A DNA stretch of 64,000 nucleotides from contig JAUZTG010000029.1 of the NCBI GenBank assembly GCA_030734395.1, forward strand, positions 2,790,001 to 2,854,000, given 5' to 3'. Positions 32,664 to 44,474 of the stretch are shown in pieces. Positions within the stretch are counted from its first letter, which is position 1. The number at the start of each line of letters is the position of its first letter. This DNA is from Sarocladium kiliense. Its lineage: Eukaryota > Ascomycota > Sordariomycetes > Hypocreales > Sarocladiaceae. The notes beneath the pieces were generated by a model. The model was given only the letters and a program-made list of their open reading frames with translations, was not told the DNA's origin and did not search any database. The translations under genes and the position numbers were made by a program.

Positions 32664-34453
32664 ATGTCCAGACGAGCGCCCAACCCGGCTGCCGACCGGG
32701 CGGCCCAAAACCAGGCTACCCTCAAAAGCCTTCTCAAACTCGAGTCCAACAAAATCTGCGCCGACTGCAAGAGGAACAAGCGTATGTTGTTGTCGTAATA
32801 CTCGAAAGCGATGAGCCTCCTACTGACACAATCGCAGACCCGAGATGGGCCAGCTGGAACCTCGGAGTCTTCGTCTGCATCCGTTGCTCAGGCATCCACC
32901 GTGGCATGGGCACTCACATCAGTCGTGTCAAGTCCGTCGACCTCGACTCCTGGACCGAAGAACAGATGGCCAGTATCCTGAGCTGGGGTAATGCCCGCGC
33001 CAACAAGTACTGGGAGGCGAAGCTTGCCCCTGGTCACGCACCCTCCGAGTCCAAGATCGAGAACTTCATCCGCACAAAGTACGAGCTCAAGAGATGGGTC
33101 ATGGACGGACCCATGCCGGATCCTTCGACTCTCGATGCCGATGGCGACGACGACGTCCCCCTCAACATTGTGAAGGAGAAGCAGGCTATCTCAAGGAACA
33201 ATTCAACCAGGGCGACTGGTACGGCAGCAGCCCCTCCCCAACCGCAGAGGCGGCAGGCCGCGCCTATGGGCGATCTGATTGGAGGCGATGATCCTATTCC
33301 TCAGCGGTCTAGTACAGCTGGGCCAACACCGGGAAAGATGCCTCCTCCAAAGGCAGAACCTGCCCCTCCCAAACAGACGAACAAGGATTCCCTTCTTGGA
33401 CTTGACTTCCTCGGAGAGTCTACTGCTCCCCCACGACCCTCTTCTGCGGCCAGCGCTGGTACATCAGGGGCACAGTCAAGACCCGATCTCAAGCAGTCTA
33501 TCCTGTCACTCTACGCATCCGCACCAAGGCCACAGGTTCAGCAGCAGCAGAGCAGCGCATCCGCAGGCTCCTTTGGCGGCATGGGGTCGCCAACCGCACC
33601 CACGCATCAGCAGCAGGGCTCGCTTGGAGGGTTCAATGACGCTTTCAGCAACCTGAGCATGAATAACACCACAAGCCCTAAGCCAGCTGCGGCAGATCCC
33701 TTTGCCAGCTTCGGCAGCGCCTCTAGTAGCCGCTCACCCCCTGCTCCAAGCAACAGCAGTGCTTTCGGCAATCTCGGCGGTGGTAGCTTTTTCGATGCCA
33801 AGCCAGCCCAGCCAACCCATCAGAAAAAGCCCTCCAACTCAGGCTTTGGCGACTTCGGTGGTTTCTCATCCCCGCCTCCTCCTTCAACAACTAGCCCTCC
33901 TCCCTCGCAATCCTTCTCCGCCGACCTTCTGAGCCTGGATTCCGCTCCTCCACCGCAGACTATCTCTTCTCCTCCGGCGACTATCGCTAGCCCTCCTGCA
34001 TCTAGCTCTGTCTTCAACCTGTCCTCGCCGCAACCCAAGCCAGCACAGGTCTCCCCTCCAATCAACCCTGCACCTGCACCTGCTGCCACCTCATCCTTCG
34101 CCGGCCCTGGTATCTCTGGAGCGGACGTCTGGGGCGGCAACGCTTGGGGTTCCAACGACACTGCCTCGACGCCGAGTGCAGCACCGGCTCCCGCCCCAGC
34201 TCAGACAAGCACAAGCACCGCGGCCAACGACTTTGGTGGTGGTTGGGGCGCACCCTCCTCTAACTCATTCGCCAGCACTCCTATTGTGCCTGGTGCCTCG
34301 GGAGGCTTCAACCCAGCGCCAAAGGTCCAGGCTGACGAGGAGTTTGGAGGCTGGTCTTCTAGCACTGGACAAACTGGCAGTAGTGGCAACAAGCCTGCTG
34401 CTGGAGGCTTCAGCGCAGCTGATGATGATCTGTTCTCGAATGTTTGGGGTTAG
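32664..34453 (+). CDS. ArfGAP domain protein (Age2/SMAP-like)
   Basis: GTPase-activating protein for Arf in vesicle traffic, 577 aa. Exons 32664-32781 and 32838-34453. Splicing joins CADCKRNK to HPRWASWNLGVF, restoring the ArfGAP zinc finger C32-x2-C35-x17-C53-x2-C56 with the arginine finger R61 in CSGIHRGMGTHISRVKS. The domain spans about residues 12-130. The rest is disordered and rich in Ser, Pro, Gln and Ala, with repeated GGFGDFGGFSSPPPP, DPFASFGSAS, ADVWGGNAWGS and a final DDDLFSNVWG. These short DPF, NVW and WG-type acidic/aromatic phrases look like clathrin- or adaptor-binding peptides. The architecture, an N-terminal ArfGAP and a long tail, resembles yeast Age2 and animal SMAP proteins. 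Confidence 0.92.
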
Positions 34454-34905
34454 ATCTACAGAATAAGGGTGGACGGAAAAGGAAATTGCAGAAGAATCCT
34501 GCCGTATCAAGACTTATATAAAGGAGGTAGAAACACGAGCACCTGAGGGGAGGGAGATTGGTTCATGGCAGATAGGCATGTCTGGGGCGTTTAGCATGTT
34601 TGGTCTCATGTAGAAGTGGAATGGAAAATCAAAAGCATTGATTAAACGACTTTGCCTTTTCACTTAGTGATGTGTGATATGTATATTATGATCTAAGCAT
34701 GTCGCTCACCTCTGAGGACTGCTCACGATGGAGCCTCTGCATAAACTACGTCTTACGCATGCAACAAGTACAAAGGTAACATGTCGAACGAGGAACGCCT
34801 GGATTACGCTCATCCAAAACAAGAAACGCCTGTGGAAAACCCCATGCCTCAACCTGCTTTCCCCTTTGCTTCACGCTTTCTATAGACTTCAGAGCCAGTG
34901 TCATT
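34454..34905. other. Convergent intergenic spacer
   Basis: 452 bp between the ArfGAP stop and the Sft1 stop; 3' UTR sequence, AT-richer than the flanks. No gene is seen. Confidence 0.5.
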
Positions 34906-35297
34906 TCAAAATATAATCTTCAGCCCGTAGTACAGAACCAAGAACGCAACAATAACGATTCCCGCCAGTTTCATAACCGCAACTTTGTTTCCCGAGGCAG
35001 CCATACGTGTAAGTCGTCCAGCGGAGCCCTTGATGGAGGTGGTCATGTTGGAGAAGGTTTCATTCTGGACTACTAGTTAGCATCATTGCTTCGGAATGTA
35101 CGGAGAGTTAGGCGCATGGTATTAGATAAAGCTGGCGTGGAGAGAGGTAGAGAGAGACGTACGGTATCGTGGATGACATCTTGGGCGCGGGCATTATCGT
35201 AGATGTCGACCGTGACGCCACGGAGAGCGGAGACTTTGGCAGACAGCTCGTCGAGACGGGCGTTGTTTTGACGTTCGCGCTCGTAGGCTTCTGCCAT
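34906..35297 (-). CDS. sft1: Sft1/Bet1-like Qc-SNARE
   Basis: Short tail-anchored SNARE, 97 aa, the same length as yeast Sft1. Exons 35297-35163 and 35064-34906 (GTACGT donor, GTCCAG acceptor, phase 0, GCTAAC branch-like site). The start is MAEAYERERQNNARLDELSA. The SNARE helix covers about 10-70 (LDELSAKVSALRGVTVDIYD, then HDTNETFSNMTTSIKGSAGR). A C-terminal membrane anchor follows (MKLAGIVIVAFLVLYYGLKI). The second exon is too short to stand out as a frame on its own. Sft1 acts in retrograde and intra-Golgi fusion with Sed5. The neighbouring ArfGAP also works in Golgi traffic, but the genes converge and are not an operon. Confidence 0.88.
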
Positions 35298-36307
35298 GGC
35301 GGCGACGTTGTGACTCCGGCTTTTCCTTCGGGTACGGGAGTCGCTGAATGGATCTCCTTACTTGACGTTCAAGGAGGTTCTCGGGCTGCGCCAGGAGCTC
35401 AGACGGATGGTCGCGTGTCGGAGGTCTCGGATCGGTGGCAGTGAAAATCAATAGACAAGCGGCGGCAGGTTTCGTGGACGGCCGGGGCGGTGACGTGGAA
35501 AGATGGTGGTGTGGGATGTTGCGAAGGCGAAGAATGACGATCAGGGTTCCTAAGTTCCAGACTCCAGACGCATTCGCCGCCAGAACCTGGACGCTTGGAG
35601 GCCACGGTACCGGGTAGCCGCACAGCCACACATGACGGTGTGCCACACTTTGGGAAATAAGGTATCTGGGGTTGTGTGGCTGACGACGAGTGTGGCTGAG
35701 CCAAGCAGCTCTCCCACGAATTTCCCTTGGTTCCGACTCCGTACACAAGCCAGCTTGAATTGCTAACGCGGTAATTGGGCTGGGAAACGGGTGGAAATGC
35801 CCCTCGTTTCTAGCTTACTTGCAGCTCAACTCCAGGTGCTATGGCCCATGCTTGCTTAGCATACACTCCTCAAAGTGGCGTTTGTGGTGCGCGGCCCTTC
35901 TTGACATGACCGTGGGATCCGACTTCGCTGCCACCAAACTTTCCAGCCTCATGCCTCATGAAACCAGCCCGTAAGCTTTGTATTGCCGTATTGGGTATCA
36001 TATGTCCAGATATATTCTCATTGCTTTCGGTTGAGCTATTTGCAACGTCATCTGGGCTGTGCATACCCCTCGTGATACCTAAGTAGCAACAAGGACAAGA
36101 CGAGGTCCCATTTTCCCCAAGTCCCAATCCCACCCCGCCTTACACTTGGCGCTGGTGTCCGAATCCCTCCAACCTCCCTCCTCATCCGCCGCCGCCGCCG
36201 CCGCACTACCACGACTTTACGTCTTCTCTGCTTCACTCCCCTCGAACAAACATCCTCCGCATACGCATCCCCGGATTTCCACTGCGCAAAGCAGTCCCAG
36301 CATCACA
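35298..36307. other. Divergent promoter, sft1 / ysc84-like
   Basis: 1010 bp between divergent genes. It contains a (CCG)6 repeat at 36186-36203 in the presumed leader of the right-hand gene and pyrimidine-rich sequence before 36308. No gene is seen. Confidence 0.5.
36186..36203. repeat. (CCG)6 trinucleotide repeat
   Basis: Six perfect CCG units about 105 bp upstream of the Ysc84-like start codon. Confidence 0.85.
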
Positions 36308-37688
36308 ATGGGCATCAACAATCCCCTCCCCTCATCTATGGCGTGTTAGTTCTCTTCTCCGCCCCTCAGCCTGACGTCGTCAGCCTGCTCTGCCTCCAGC
36401 GTGAATATACCCAGGACTAACAGTTTTCCTTCAAACAGCTGAGTGCAAAAAGTGCGGCAAGATTCTCACATCCTTCATCAACCCAAGACAGGCCTTCGGT
36501 CCCGACAAGGTCATCCCCCCCTCCGTCCTTGCCCAAGCCAAGGGCCTCGCCATCATCACCGTTCTCAAGGCCGGTTTCCTCGGGTCAGGTCGTTTCGGCT
36601 CCGGCCTTGTCGTCGCTCGTCTTCCAGACGGTAGCTGGTCCGCTCCCAGTGCCATCGCGACAGCTGGCGCCGGTTTCGGTGGACAGATCGGTTTCGAGCT
36701 TACAGACTTCGTCTTCATCCTCAACGATACGAATGCCGTCAAGACCTTTGCTCAGGCTGGATCTCTTACCCTTGGTGGCAATGTCAGTCTGGCTGCTGGC
36801 CCGGTCGGTCGCAATGCTGAGGCTGCTGGTGCTGCGAGCTTGAAGAGTGTTGCTGGTATTTTCAGTTACTCCAAGACCAAGGGTCTGTTCGCTGGTGTCT
36901 CTCTCGAAGGTTCTGCCATTATTGAGCGCCGCGATGCAAACGAGAAGCTTTACGGTACACGCTACACCGCTGCACAGCTACTGACCGGCTCGGTGCACCC
37001 GCCTCCGCAAGCTGCTCCCCTCATGAATGTCCTCGACTCTCGGATCTTCAGCGGTATGCGCGGTGGTGCCACAGCCGGCTCTGGCGACTCAATGTACAAC
37101 GATATGCCCGTGTACGACGATCGCCACGATGACGTTGTTTGGGAGGGTCGGCGTGGCAGCGCCTACGGCGAGGGCACACAGCGAGACCGTGCCGGAAGTG
37201 GCTCCTTCAGGGGTGACAATGACGGTTTCAACAGCCCGCGGCGCGCAAACACCTGGCAAGATGATGTGTACGACCGTCCAGGGTTCGGTAATGCACCCTC
37301 CAGATCCAACACATTCAACTCGGGAAGAGGTGCCGACGACGACTACGTCTACCGGGACAGCCCAGGTGGTGGTAGCCAAAGGGCTGGCCCAGGTCGACCA
37401 ACGGCACCGAAGCCTAACTTCACAGGGAGCAAGCAGGCAAACCTTGGGAAGAATGAGGCAGTCGCGATATTCACCTTCGAGGCCGACCAGCCGGGCGATC
37501 TTGGGTTCAAGAAGGGTGAGGTGATTACAGTGTTGAAGAAGACTGAGAGCGACAACGACTGGTGGTATGTGATTGACTCCCATGCCTTTATTCCCAATCG
37601 AAGGCTGTTGCTGACAATATGTAGGACTGGCATGATCGGCTCAAGACACGGAATATTCCCAAGCAACTATGTCAAAATGAACAACTAG
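36308..37688 (+). CDS. Ysc84/Lsb4-like SYLF + SH3 actin-patch protein
   Basis: Endocytic actin-binding adaptor, 408 aa. Exons 36308-36344, 36439-37564, 37625-37688. N-terminal SYLF lipid/actin-binding domain, about 10-225: ECKKCGKILTSFINP, IPPSVLAQAKGLAIITVLKA, GFLGSGRFGSGLVVARL, ATAGAGFGGQIGFELTDFVF, LTLGGNVSLAAGPVGRNAEA, and YSKTKGLFAGVSLEGS. A Gly/Arg/Asp-rich linker follows, then an SH3 domain at about 350-405: AVAIFTFEADQPGDLGFKKG, SDNDWW, GIFPSNYVKMNN. The last intron (37565-37624, 60 nt) splits the SH3 between the two conserved Trp; it has no stop and is a multiple of three, so retention would insert 20 residues into the SH3 fold. In yeast, Ysc84 binds Las17 at cortical patches. Confidence 0.95.
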
Positions 37689-38434
37689 ATCCACAGCCAC
37701 TGCAAAACTACTTGTTAAGCCAGGCTATTCTGAGAACACAGAGCCTATACAAAACTTCAGGTGTTGGCATGAGCCAATTAAGCCTCGTTTTACAAATACA
37801 CGAACGAGAATGGGGAGTGAAAACCGACGAGTGCCGGAATGAGGGAAAGGGAAGGGGAAGCCACTGGACGAAGCTGTTCATGATACCTCTGGTTGCAAGA
37901 AGTGTTGCAAGAAGATCGGAAAGCTGTAGAAGCTTGGGAGTTCCTAGGTGCGCGGCCCAAGATGATGAGCTGAGGGTGCGTGCGGGACTCTGAACCGGAT
38001 TGGGGAAAAGAGAGGGAGACCGATTATACACATTTTGAAGGAACGCTCCTTGGATATCACTTCAGGTTACTTTTGTCTGCTTTTGGTGACGACTGCTGTC
38101 TTGTTTTTCTTTCTTGTTCTTTGCGACTCTGCCGCAATTCTCTCGATGTTCGCATTTCTCTATTGCAGAAGATGGAATTATGATGATTGATGAACGGCAC
38201 ACGGCATTGACCCGTTTATGTTTTTGAGGTTGACCTTCTTTTCTCCCCTCACAACTAGCGTGTCTATGATTCTTGACTAGAAGGGGCCTGCAATGATTAC
38301 GAAACTCCTTGTTCGTCTGACTCGTGATTTTGTTGTTCCTGTTTGATGTGCGAAGCTAGCAACATATCACGCCGATGCCTCTGATCGTTCAAGCAGATCA
38401 CAACGCAAGCAAAATGTCATCGTTCCAAGGACCC
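37689..38434. other. Convergent intergenic spacer
   Basis: 746 bp between the stops of two convergent genes. T-rich sequence at 38050-38260 is typical 3' UTR/terminator material. No gene is seen. Confidence 0.5.
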
Positions 38435-40884
38435 TTACACTGTAATCATGGCTCCATGATCTTTTTCCACTTCTTTGAACACAGTTCCCCAGAAGTCTCG
38501 TCGAACAGAGTGGATCCTTTCAAGGTAGAACTTCGCCCTCGTCTCCTCGTCAAAACCCCTTGCAATATCTTCCTCGTATTGCTGGAAGAGAGGTTCTGCG
38601 AGTTGCTCCAGCTGCTTCTGAACAGCCATGTCAAAGACGACAGGTAGAAGGCTTTGCTGCATGGTCAGTGTAGCAGTGGGTATGAGAGGAGCTTCAGCGA
38701 CTTGGTCAGGCGATGGTGGAGGCGTGGGGGTTTTGGATTCGGGGTTCTTCACGCTTTTGCTTCGTGGGTTCGAAGCGTTCGTCTTCCGAGAGATCTTCCT
38801 AGGCAGCGCGGCATTTTTCACAGCACGGGGTTGCTGAGGCTGGGACGGATGAGGTCGCTCGTTCGGTCGTTCCCCCTTGGATGCCTTCCCTCTCAATCTT
38901 GGACCCTGAGGTCTAGCTACCCGCTCATTCTCTTTGGCAGGAAGGAAATCTTGGTCCTGGGCTCCAGATATAGAAGACCCTTTCTTTACGGCTGGCCTCT
39001 TCCGCGTTTTTGACATTTGCTTCCTTGGGTAAGAATTAGTTTTCTTCGATTGGAGCCGAGTCAATGGCACTCTTGGGGTCGGTCGAGGCGACGTAGGGAT
39101 CTCCTGTTTGACCTCATCCTTGGCCTTGTTCGAAAGTCGTGTCCTGGGACGTTCCGGCGTCGGGACCTTGTTCCCTGCCCTGACTGTAGGCTTACGTGAG
39201 CGGACTACCGCTCGGCTGGATTTCTTCCCTGCTGGTTTCTCTGTTTGCGAGTGCTCGATCTGCTTCAAAGGTGGAGCCGTTTTCTTTAATCTCTTTGTCG
39301 TGACCTGTCGAGTGCTCTTCTTTCCATGAGAACCGCGTTCCAGCATCTCTTCGTCAACCTCGCCAACTGGCGAGTCAACTAGTGTCGCGGCCTTGGCCTT
39401 GCTTTTCTTCTTTGGAGATGGATTCCCTGGAGTGGCGGAACCTGCTTTGGCCTTGTCTGACGTCTTTCTTAGCCGTCCACTCCTCGCCGCGGTAAGCAGC
39501 TCAGTACTTGATATGTTACCTTGGGAAGCATTTGGTACTCGATCCGCCACAGGCTTTGCAGGGCTGACTGCAGGCGCTTTCCGCGCTGACTTCGTCACAG
39601 CCTGACGAGCCGGGGCCGAAGATTGAGATGAACGTGCCGAAGATCTTTTCTTCGTTGGTATGTAGATTGACTCGTCAGCTGCATCCTCGGCCACAGTCTT
39701 TCGTTTCCTGCCTGCCAACGACTTAGACGGGATTTTGTCCACCGCATCCTTGGCTGTAGTACTGTTGAAAGGAAGTTGTCTTGGAGCAGGGAGAAGGTCT
39801 CTAAGTGCAGCTTCTTGTTCGCGGCGATTGCCATCGGCGAGAGGCACAAATGTTCCAGGAGAGCTCACACACACATCAGAAGAGCTTCTTACCATGGGTG
39901 ACTGGGTTTCTGAACCCGATCGCAAGCCAGCTTGAGCTGGTGATTCCTGGTTGTGAGAACTTGCCGGGTAGCTTGAAATGGGGAACTGATATGGCGAGAC
40001 TGTTCCAGGATTAGACCAGCTTCTCAACGGCTCAGCGGGCTGCATCGCGTAGCGTAGTGGGGAGCTCACTCGCGGCCGGTACGCTGTCGAGCTACTCGCC
40101 ATCCCTCCCGTCGTATCAATGATACTCGGTGGTGGTATGCTAGGCATCCCTACAAATGGTGAAGCAGTGTGCTGCATTGGAGAGCTCTGGCTGAATGGAG
40201 AAAGGCTATGAATTGGCAGCTGGGGCTGCGATATCGATAGACCGCCGTGATCGAACGAAGGCCATGCTGCGCCTCTAGAGCTGTCCTCCATAGATGACGT
40301 AGATTGGGTCGACATCAATGATGGAACCTGTGAAGACTGACTGAAGCTTGATATCGGTGTAATGGATGACAGTCGAGGCCTGGGGATGATTCCAGTTGTG
40401 GTTGGCGTTGGTTCCTGACGCATGAAGTTGCTAAAAGGTACAACTGTGCCTTCGCATTTGATTCGAAATCCTGACTTTTGAAGTGTACACACGGTCAGGG
40501 TATGATCTCGAGCTTCAGCGAAGAAGACGACGAGGACTTGTCCTTGGGACGGAATCCGGATGGAAAGCCGCAACTCGCTTCCGTCGCTATTGATAATATC
40601 TTCATTGTCGAATGGTGGCTTCAGAAGGTCTGATAGACGCACGGAGAGCTGTTTAGAGAAGCGTTAGAGTCTAATGAACGATGATGGTCACAATGATAAG
40701 GTACCAAGCGCTGAAACCCGGCCTGGATCAGAAGCACTAATGAATTCGCAGCGTCAAAAGACTGTTGAGCTTCGACGGAAAGCATCAAAGGACTTCCTTG
40801 AGAGTCTGCATCGAAGCTCTTCCTAGTTGATCCATCATGTACTTCCACGCGCTTGAGAGGACACAGCGAGACAGGCGTGGCCAT
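38435..40884 (-). CDS. Unrecognised basic protein, probably nuclear, 797 aa
   Basis: Exons 40884-40705 and 40648-38435 (GTACCT donor, AACAG acceptor, phase 0), 797 aa. I do not recognise the family. Residues 1-150 look folded (LSVEAQQSFDAANSLVLLIQ, RLSIRIPSQGQVLVVFF, HTLTVCTLQKSGFRIKCEGT). Residues 170-330 are Ser/Pro/Gln-rich. Residues 350-680 are very rich in Lys/Arg/Ser/Pro with many KKRS, KKKSK, KRLKK and SRKPTVR type clusters, which are likely nuclear localisation and DNA-contact sequences. The last 85 residues form an amphipathic helical segment (LLPVVFDMAVQKQLEQLAEP, then FWGTVFKEVEKDHGAM). The layout suggests a chromatin or meiotic/chromosome-associated protein, but this is only a guess from composition. 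It is divergent from rsc9. Confidence 0.8.
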
Positions 40885-41444
40885 GGCTGGTCACCAAGAG
40901 CGCGCAGTCGGGCAATTGACGCCAATTGAGTGGTCTCTCGGAGATGAAAAGGGGTTGTAAAGTTAGCTGTGTGTCAAGCCAGTGGTAGCAGTTATCGTTT
41001 TGTAGATTGATAACCATTGAACTACGAGAAATCCTACCCTCAAAGTTGGGAGAAGCACACTGGGAAGGGGCCAGGCAGGTCACGTGCACCACTCGGCGCG
41101 ATGCCTCCACCAGCCACGGCAGCCGGAAGCGCGACCCAACACGTCTCCCTCGATTGAACAGGCCCGTAAAATAAATGCACCTTGCGACAAGCTCCATCGC
41201 AACCAACCACCTCCGAGGATCTCGACTCGACGCCTTGCGACAAGGCACCGTGCGGCACCACATCCAGCGCACGTTGACGCATGCCCGACGCTTGATCGCT
41301 GGCGTGCAATTGTTTGCAGCTGAGCCCACGTTCCGCGACCAGGGAACTTGAAATCTAGGACAGCCCATCGCCAGCGTCCCGCAGTTCGCACATCGGCAGC
41401 CCTTCGTCAGTCACAGGGCTCAACGCGAGACCAACACCTTAGTT
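40885..41444. promoter_or_regulatory. Divergent promoter, 797-aa protein / rsc9
   Basis: 560-bp spacer between two divergently transcribed, probably nuclear proteins. It is compact and GC-rich toward rsc9. I see no gene and no clear named element. Confidence 0.45.
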
Positions 41445-44400
41445 ATGGCGCCCGTCGCGCAGAGTGTGCCCATGCACACCGTCGACCGTACGCCCGAGTA
41501 TGAGGACTTCATGACCCGTCTTCGCGACTACCATGCAAAGCGTGGCACCACCCTCGACCCCGAACCCAAAGTCGGCGCAAACTCCATCGACCTCTTCAAA
41601 GTCTTCAACCACATCGTGGCAAACGGCGGCTATGACAAGGTCTCCGAGGAGAAGCTTGCCTGGCGACGCATGGCCTCTGAGCTCGGCATCTACTCCAACA
41701 ATGAAGCCTCCACCGCCTTCGCCCTCAAGGAGAAATTCTACAAGAACCTCGCAGCGTTTGAGATCAGCACCGTTCATGGGAAGGAACCCCCGCCAAAGGA
41801 TATTCTTGAGGACGTGACCGCAAAGGGCGCGAGCCTTCTCACCAGGACAAGGGAGAACTTCCGCCCAAAGAGGGAGAGCACAGTGGGAGGTCCAGACTCG
41901 GCCACGGCGTCAGGTGATGATGGCACCCCTGTGCGAGAGCGGTCAGCTGCAGACCTGGGTTTGGCATCAAGCGCGCGCGCGTCAAGAGGATTGCGCGAGG
42001 CGCCGCCACAACGCGTTATATTTCAACCTGACACGGGATCATCGAGGAATAGCGCTGCGAAATCGTCGTCAGGTCAGGCTGTCCACCAGCACGCGAATCA
42101 AGCCCCCCCTAGCGCAGCAGCCCAGGCACAGATGCATGTCCACGGCATGCCCCAGATGCACCATGGTTCTCATCCTAGGGGACCATCGGTCGTACACCAC
42201 CCTCAGAACGTTGAGAACATGTCTTCACAAGTCTCCGCGTACCAGCCACGCCAGCACAAACCATTGCAGCTTCGAGCAGTGGCCACACCAGCAAACTCGC
42301 CAAACGCGTTCCCTAAGCAGAATCAACAGGCACAGCAGGTTGCGCGTGTGCCAATCTTCCCTGGCAGTAAGTCAAGGCTCTTCTCCACTGCTCGAGTATC
42401 GACGTCACCGAAAGTCCAAGATCTAACATAATATTCCAGCTGGCACCGAAGGCCCAAACATCTACATCCGTTGCCTCAATGCTCTCCGCTCGCGCATCCC
42501 CGCAGAGCAAGCCTACGCACTCAACCATCTAGTCAAAATCTCATACGAAAGAGGCGACAAGTATCGCTTCGACTCCTTCCCCGGCCTCGCCGAAGGACTC
42601 GTCGACAAAGCCCTCGAAGTCGGCAGCCTGTACTATCACGTCGCCTGGACCGTGTCGTGGGACCTCGATGTCTCTGGAGACCCGTCGGTGTTGGACGGTA
42701 ACAACGGTACCCAGGACATCCTCGAACGTATCTCTTCGTTGATGGAGAAGGAAGTTCCGGATGTCTTGCAGACTGAGGCCGTTGCAGATCAACTGGTTCT
42801 TGTTTCAGAGGCGGTGCTCACATTGAGAAACATGGTCACTTTGCCAGAGAATGCACTCAACATGTCGGACTTCCCGCCACTGAAAGACCTCATCTGCATC
42901 ATTCTCAGTCTACCCGCCAAGGACACTCTGACAGAGCTCAAGCATCTTGCCTTGGATATTGCAGAAGCGCTCACTCCCTGGCTCGTATTGGGTTCGGACG
43001 ATCCCCTCTACAAGGTTCTCATTGCTCAAACCGACTCCAACGACCGTGGTACCATTCTCACGGCCCTCCGCGCACTGGGCCGGATATCTATGAACTTGGA
43101 GGCCACTAATGCTCTGAGCGAGGTGCCGCCCTCTCTCCTTCAACACATCTCCAGCTGGCTGCTGCTCAACGACGACGAGCTCATGGACGCCTGCCTTGAT
43201 TTCCTCTACCAGTACACTGCCGTTGTTCCGAACCTCGACACCATGCTTCGCTCTATCACAACTGAAAACCTCATCGACCACCTAGTTCGTCTCCTCGCAC
43301 ACGGAGCTCGCAAGGTCCAGCAGCACCAAGTCCTTGTGCCAGAGCAACGCATCGCTGCCGCTCCCTCCGACATTGCACCGATGCCCGAGGATCTCCTCCA
43401 AGAGATGCTGCAGCTCGAGGAACCAGATCGCGTGCATCGTTGGGTACGGTGCTTTTTTGAGGAAGATTCCGACTCATTTGTCACACAGCTCGCAGCTTGG
43501 CAGGCGTACCAGAATGCGTTCGTTGGACCACTGAAGGCGATCGGGCAGGCCCTGATTACACCCGCGGACTTCATCCGCAATAGTACATCAGTCTACAAGG
43601 ATTCTAATGCGCAAGTATTGCGGGATCCAAACGATGCGCAACAGAAATTTATCATTCACGGCATCCGTGCACGGCCTTGTCCGTTGAGCTTCGACGGCAA
43701 GGAGTATGCACGCTGTCAATGGGCCACAACCCCATTAGATAAGAACAGCCAATGTGGCAAGTTCTACCTTCAAACTGAGAGCATGTGGAATCACATCCTC
43801 ACTGAGCATGTCAATGCCACCAAGAACGAAACCGGACAATTTGACAACACGGAGAAGGAGTACACCTGTAATTGGGGCGAATGCACACGGTATCAACGTC
43901 CAACAAAGCTTCACCTCCAAGAACTCGCTCGCCACATCAACGGCCATGTTTCATCAGCACTATCTACCAAGCGCAACGGCGGCCGGCGATCTAGCAGGTC
44001 CTGGGTGATTCCGGGGCGGACCATGACGTTGACGTACGAAGAGACGGCGACTATGCGGGACGAGCGTAACCCGGCGATGCCTCCACAAGCGGCGGGGATC
44101 CCGCTCAGCGCCGTGTTGGTGCTGCGCAACATCGCCCGTAACGTAGTGAAGACGGAGGCGGAGGAGGAGTTGGTGAAGAGGCGACCACGGGCCAAGACGG
44201 ATGACGAGCGGACCGGTTGGAATGAGAGACTCTTCCGACCAGTCATGCCGCGCCTCTTCGAGGTATTGGCAGAGAACAGAGCTCTGGTAAGCTACATGAC
44301 CCCAATTCCTTCGCCTGTGGCGGCTGCAGGCCATCCACTTGGACGCTCAGACCTCTTCTTTTTCTGGAGCCATCCACATAACTCGCGCTGACATTGATTA

Positions 44401-44474
44401 CACAGAGCCCTTACATTGCGTCATTGTTGGACCTTATCAGAACTGGCACAGAGGACGTTGACACAGAGGAGTGA
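41445..44474 (+). CDS. rsc9: Chromatin-remodelling complex subunit Rsc9 (ARID + C2H2-like)
   Basis: RSC/SWI-SNF subunit, 945 aa. Exons 41445-42366, 42440-44286, 44406-44474. The final 69-nt exon (SPYIASLLDLIRTGTEDVDT...) is too small to stand out alone but is in phase and ends with TGA. ARID domain about 15-110: TPEYEDFMTRLRDYHAKRGT, IDLFKVFNHIVANGGYDKVS, WRRMASELGIYSNNEAST, LKEKFYKNLAAFE. A Gln/His/Pro-rich linker runs to about 305, then an armadillo-like helical body (GTEGPNIYIRCLNALRSRIP onward). Near residues 720-800 are two Cys2His2-like elements (CQW...C...H...H and CNWGEC...H...H), the part related to the RFX/C2H2 region of ARID2. It is longer than yeast Rsc9 (about 580 aa), as is usual in filamentous fungi. 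Confidence 0.92.
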
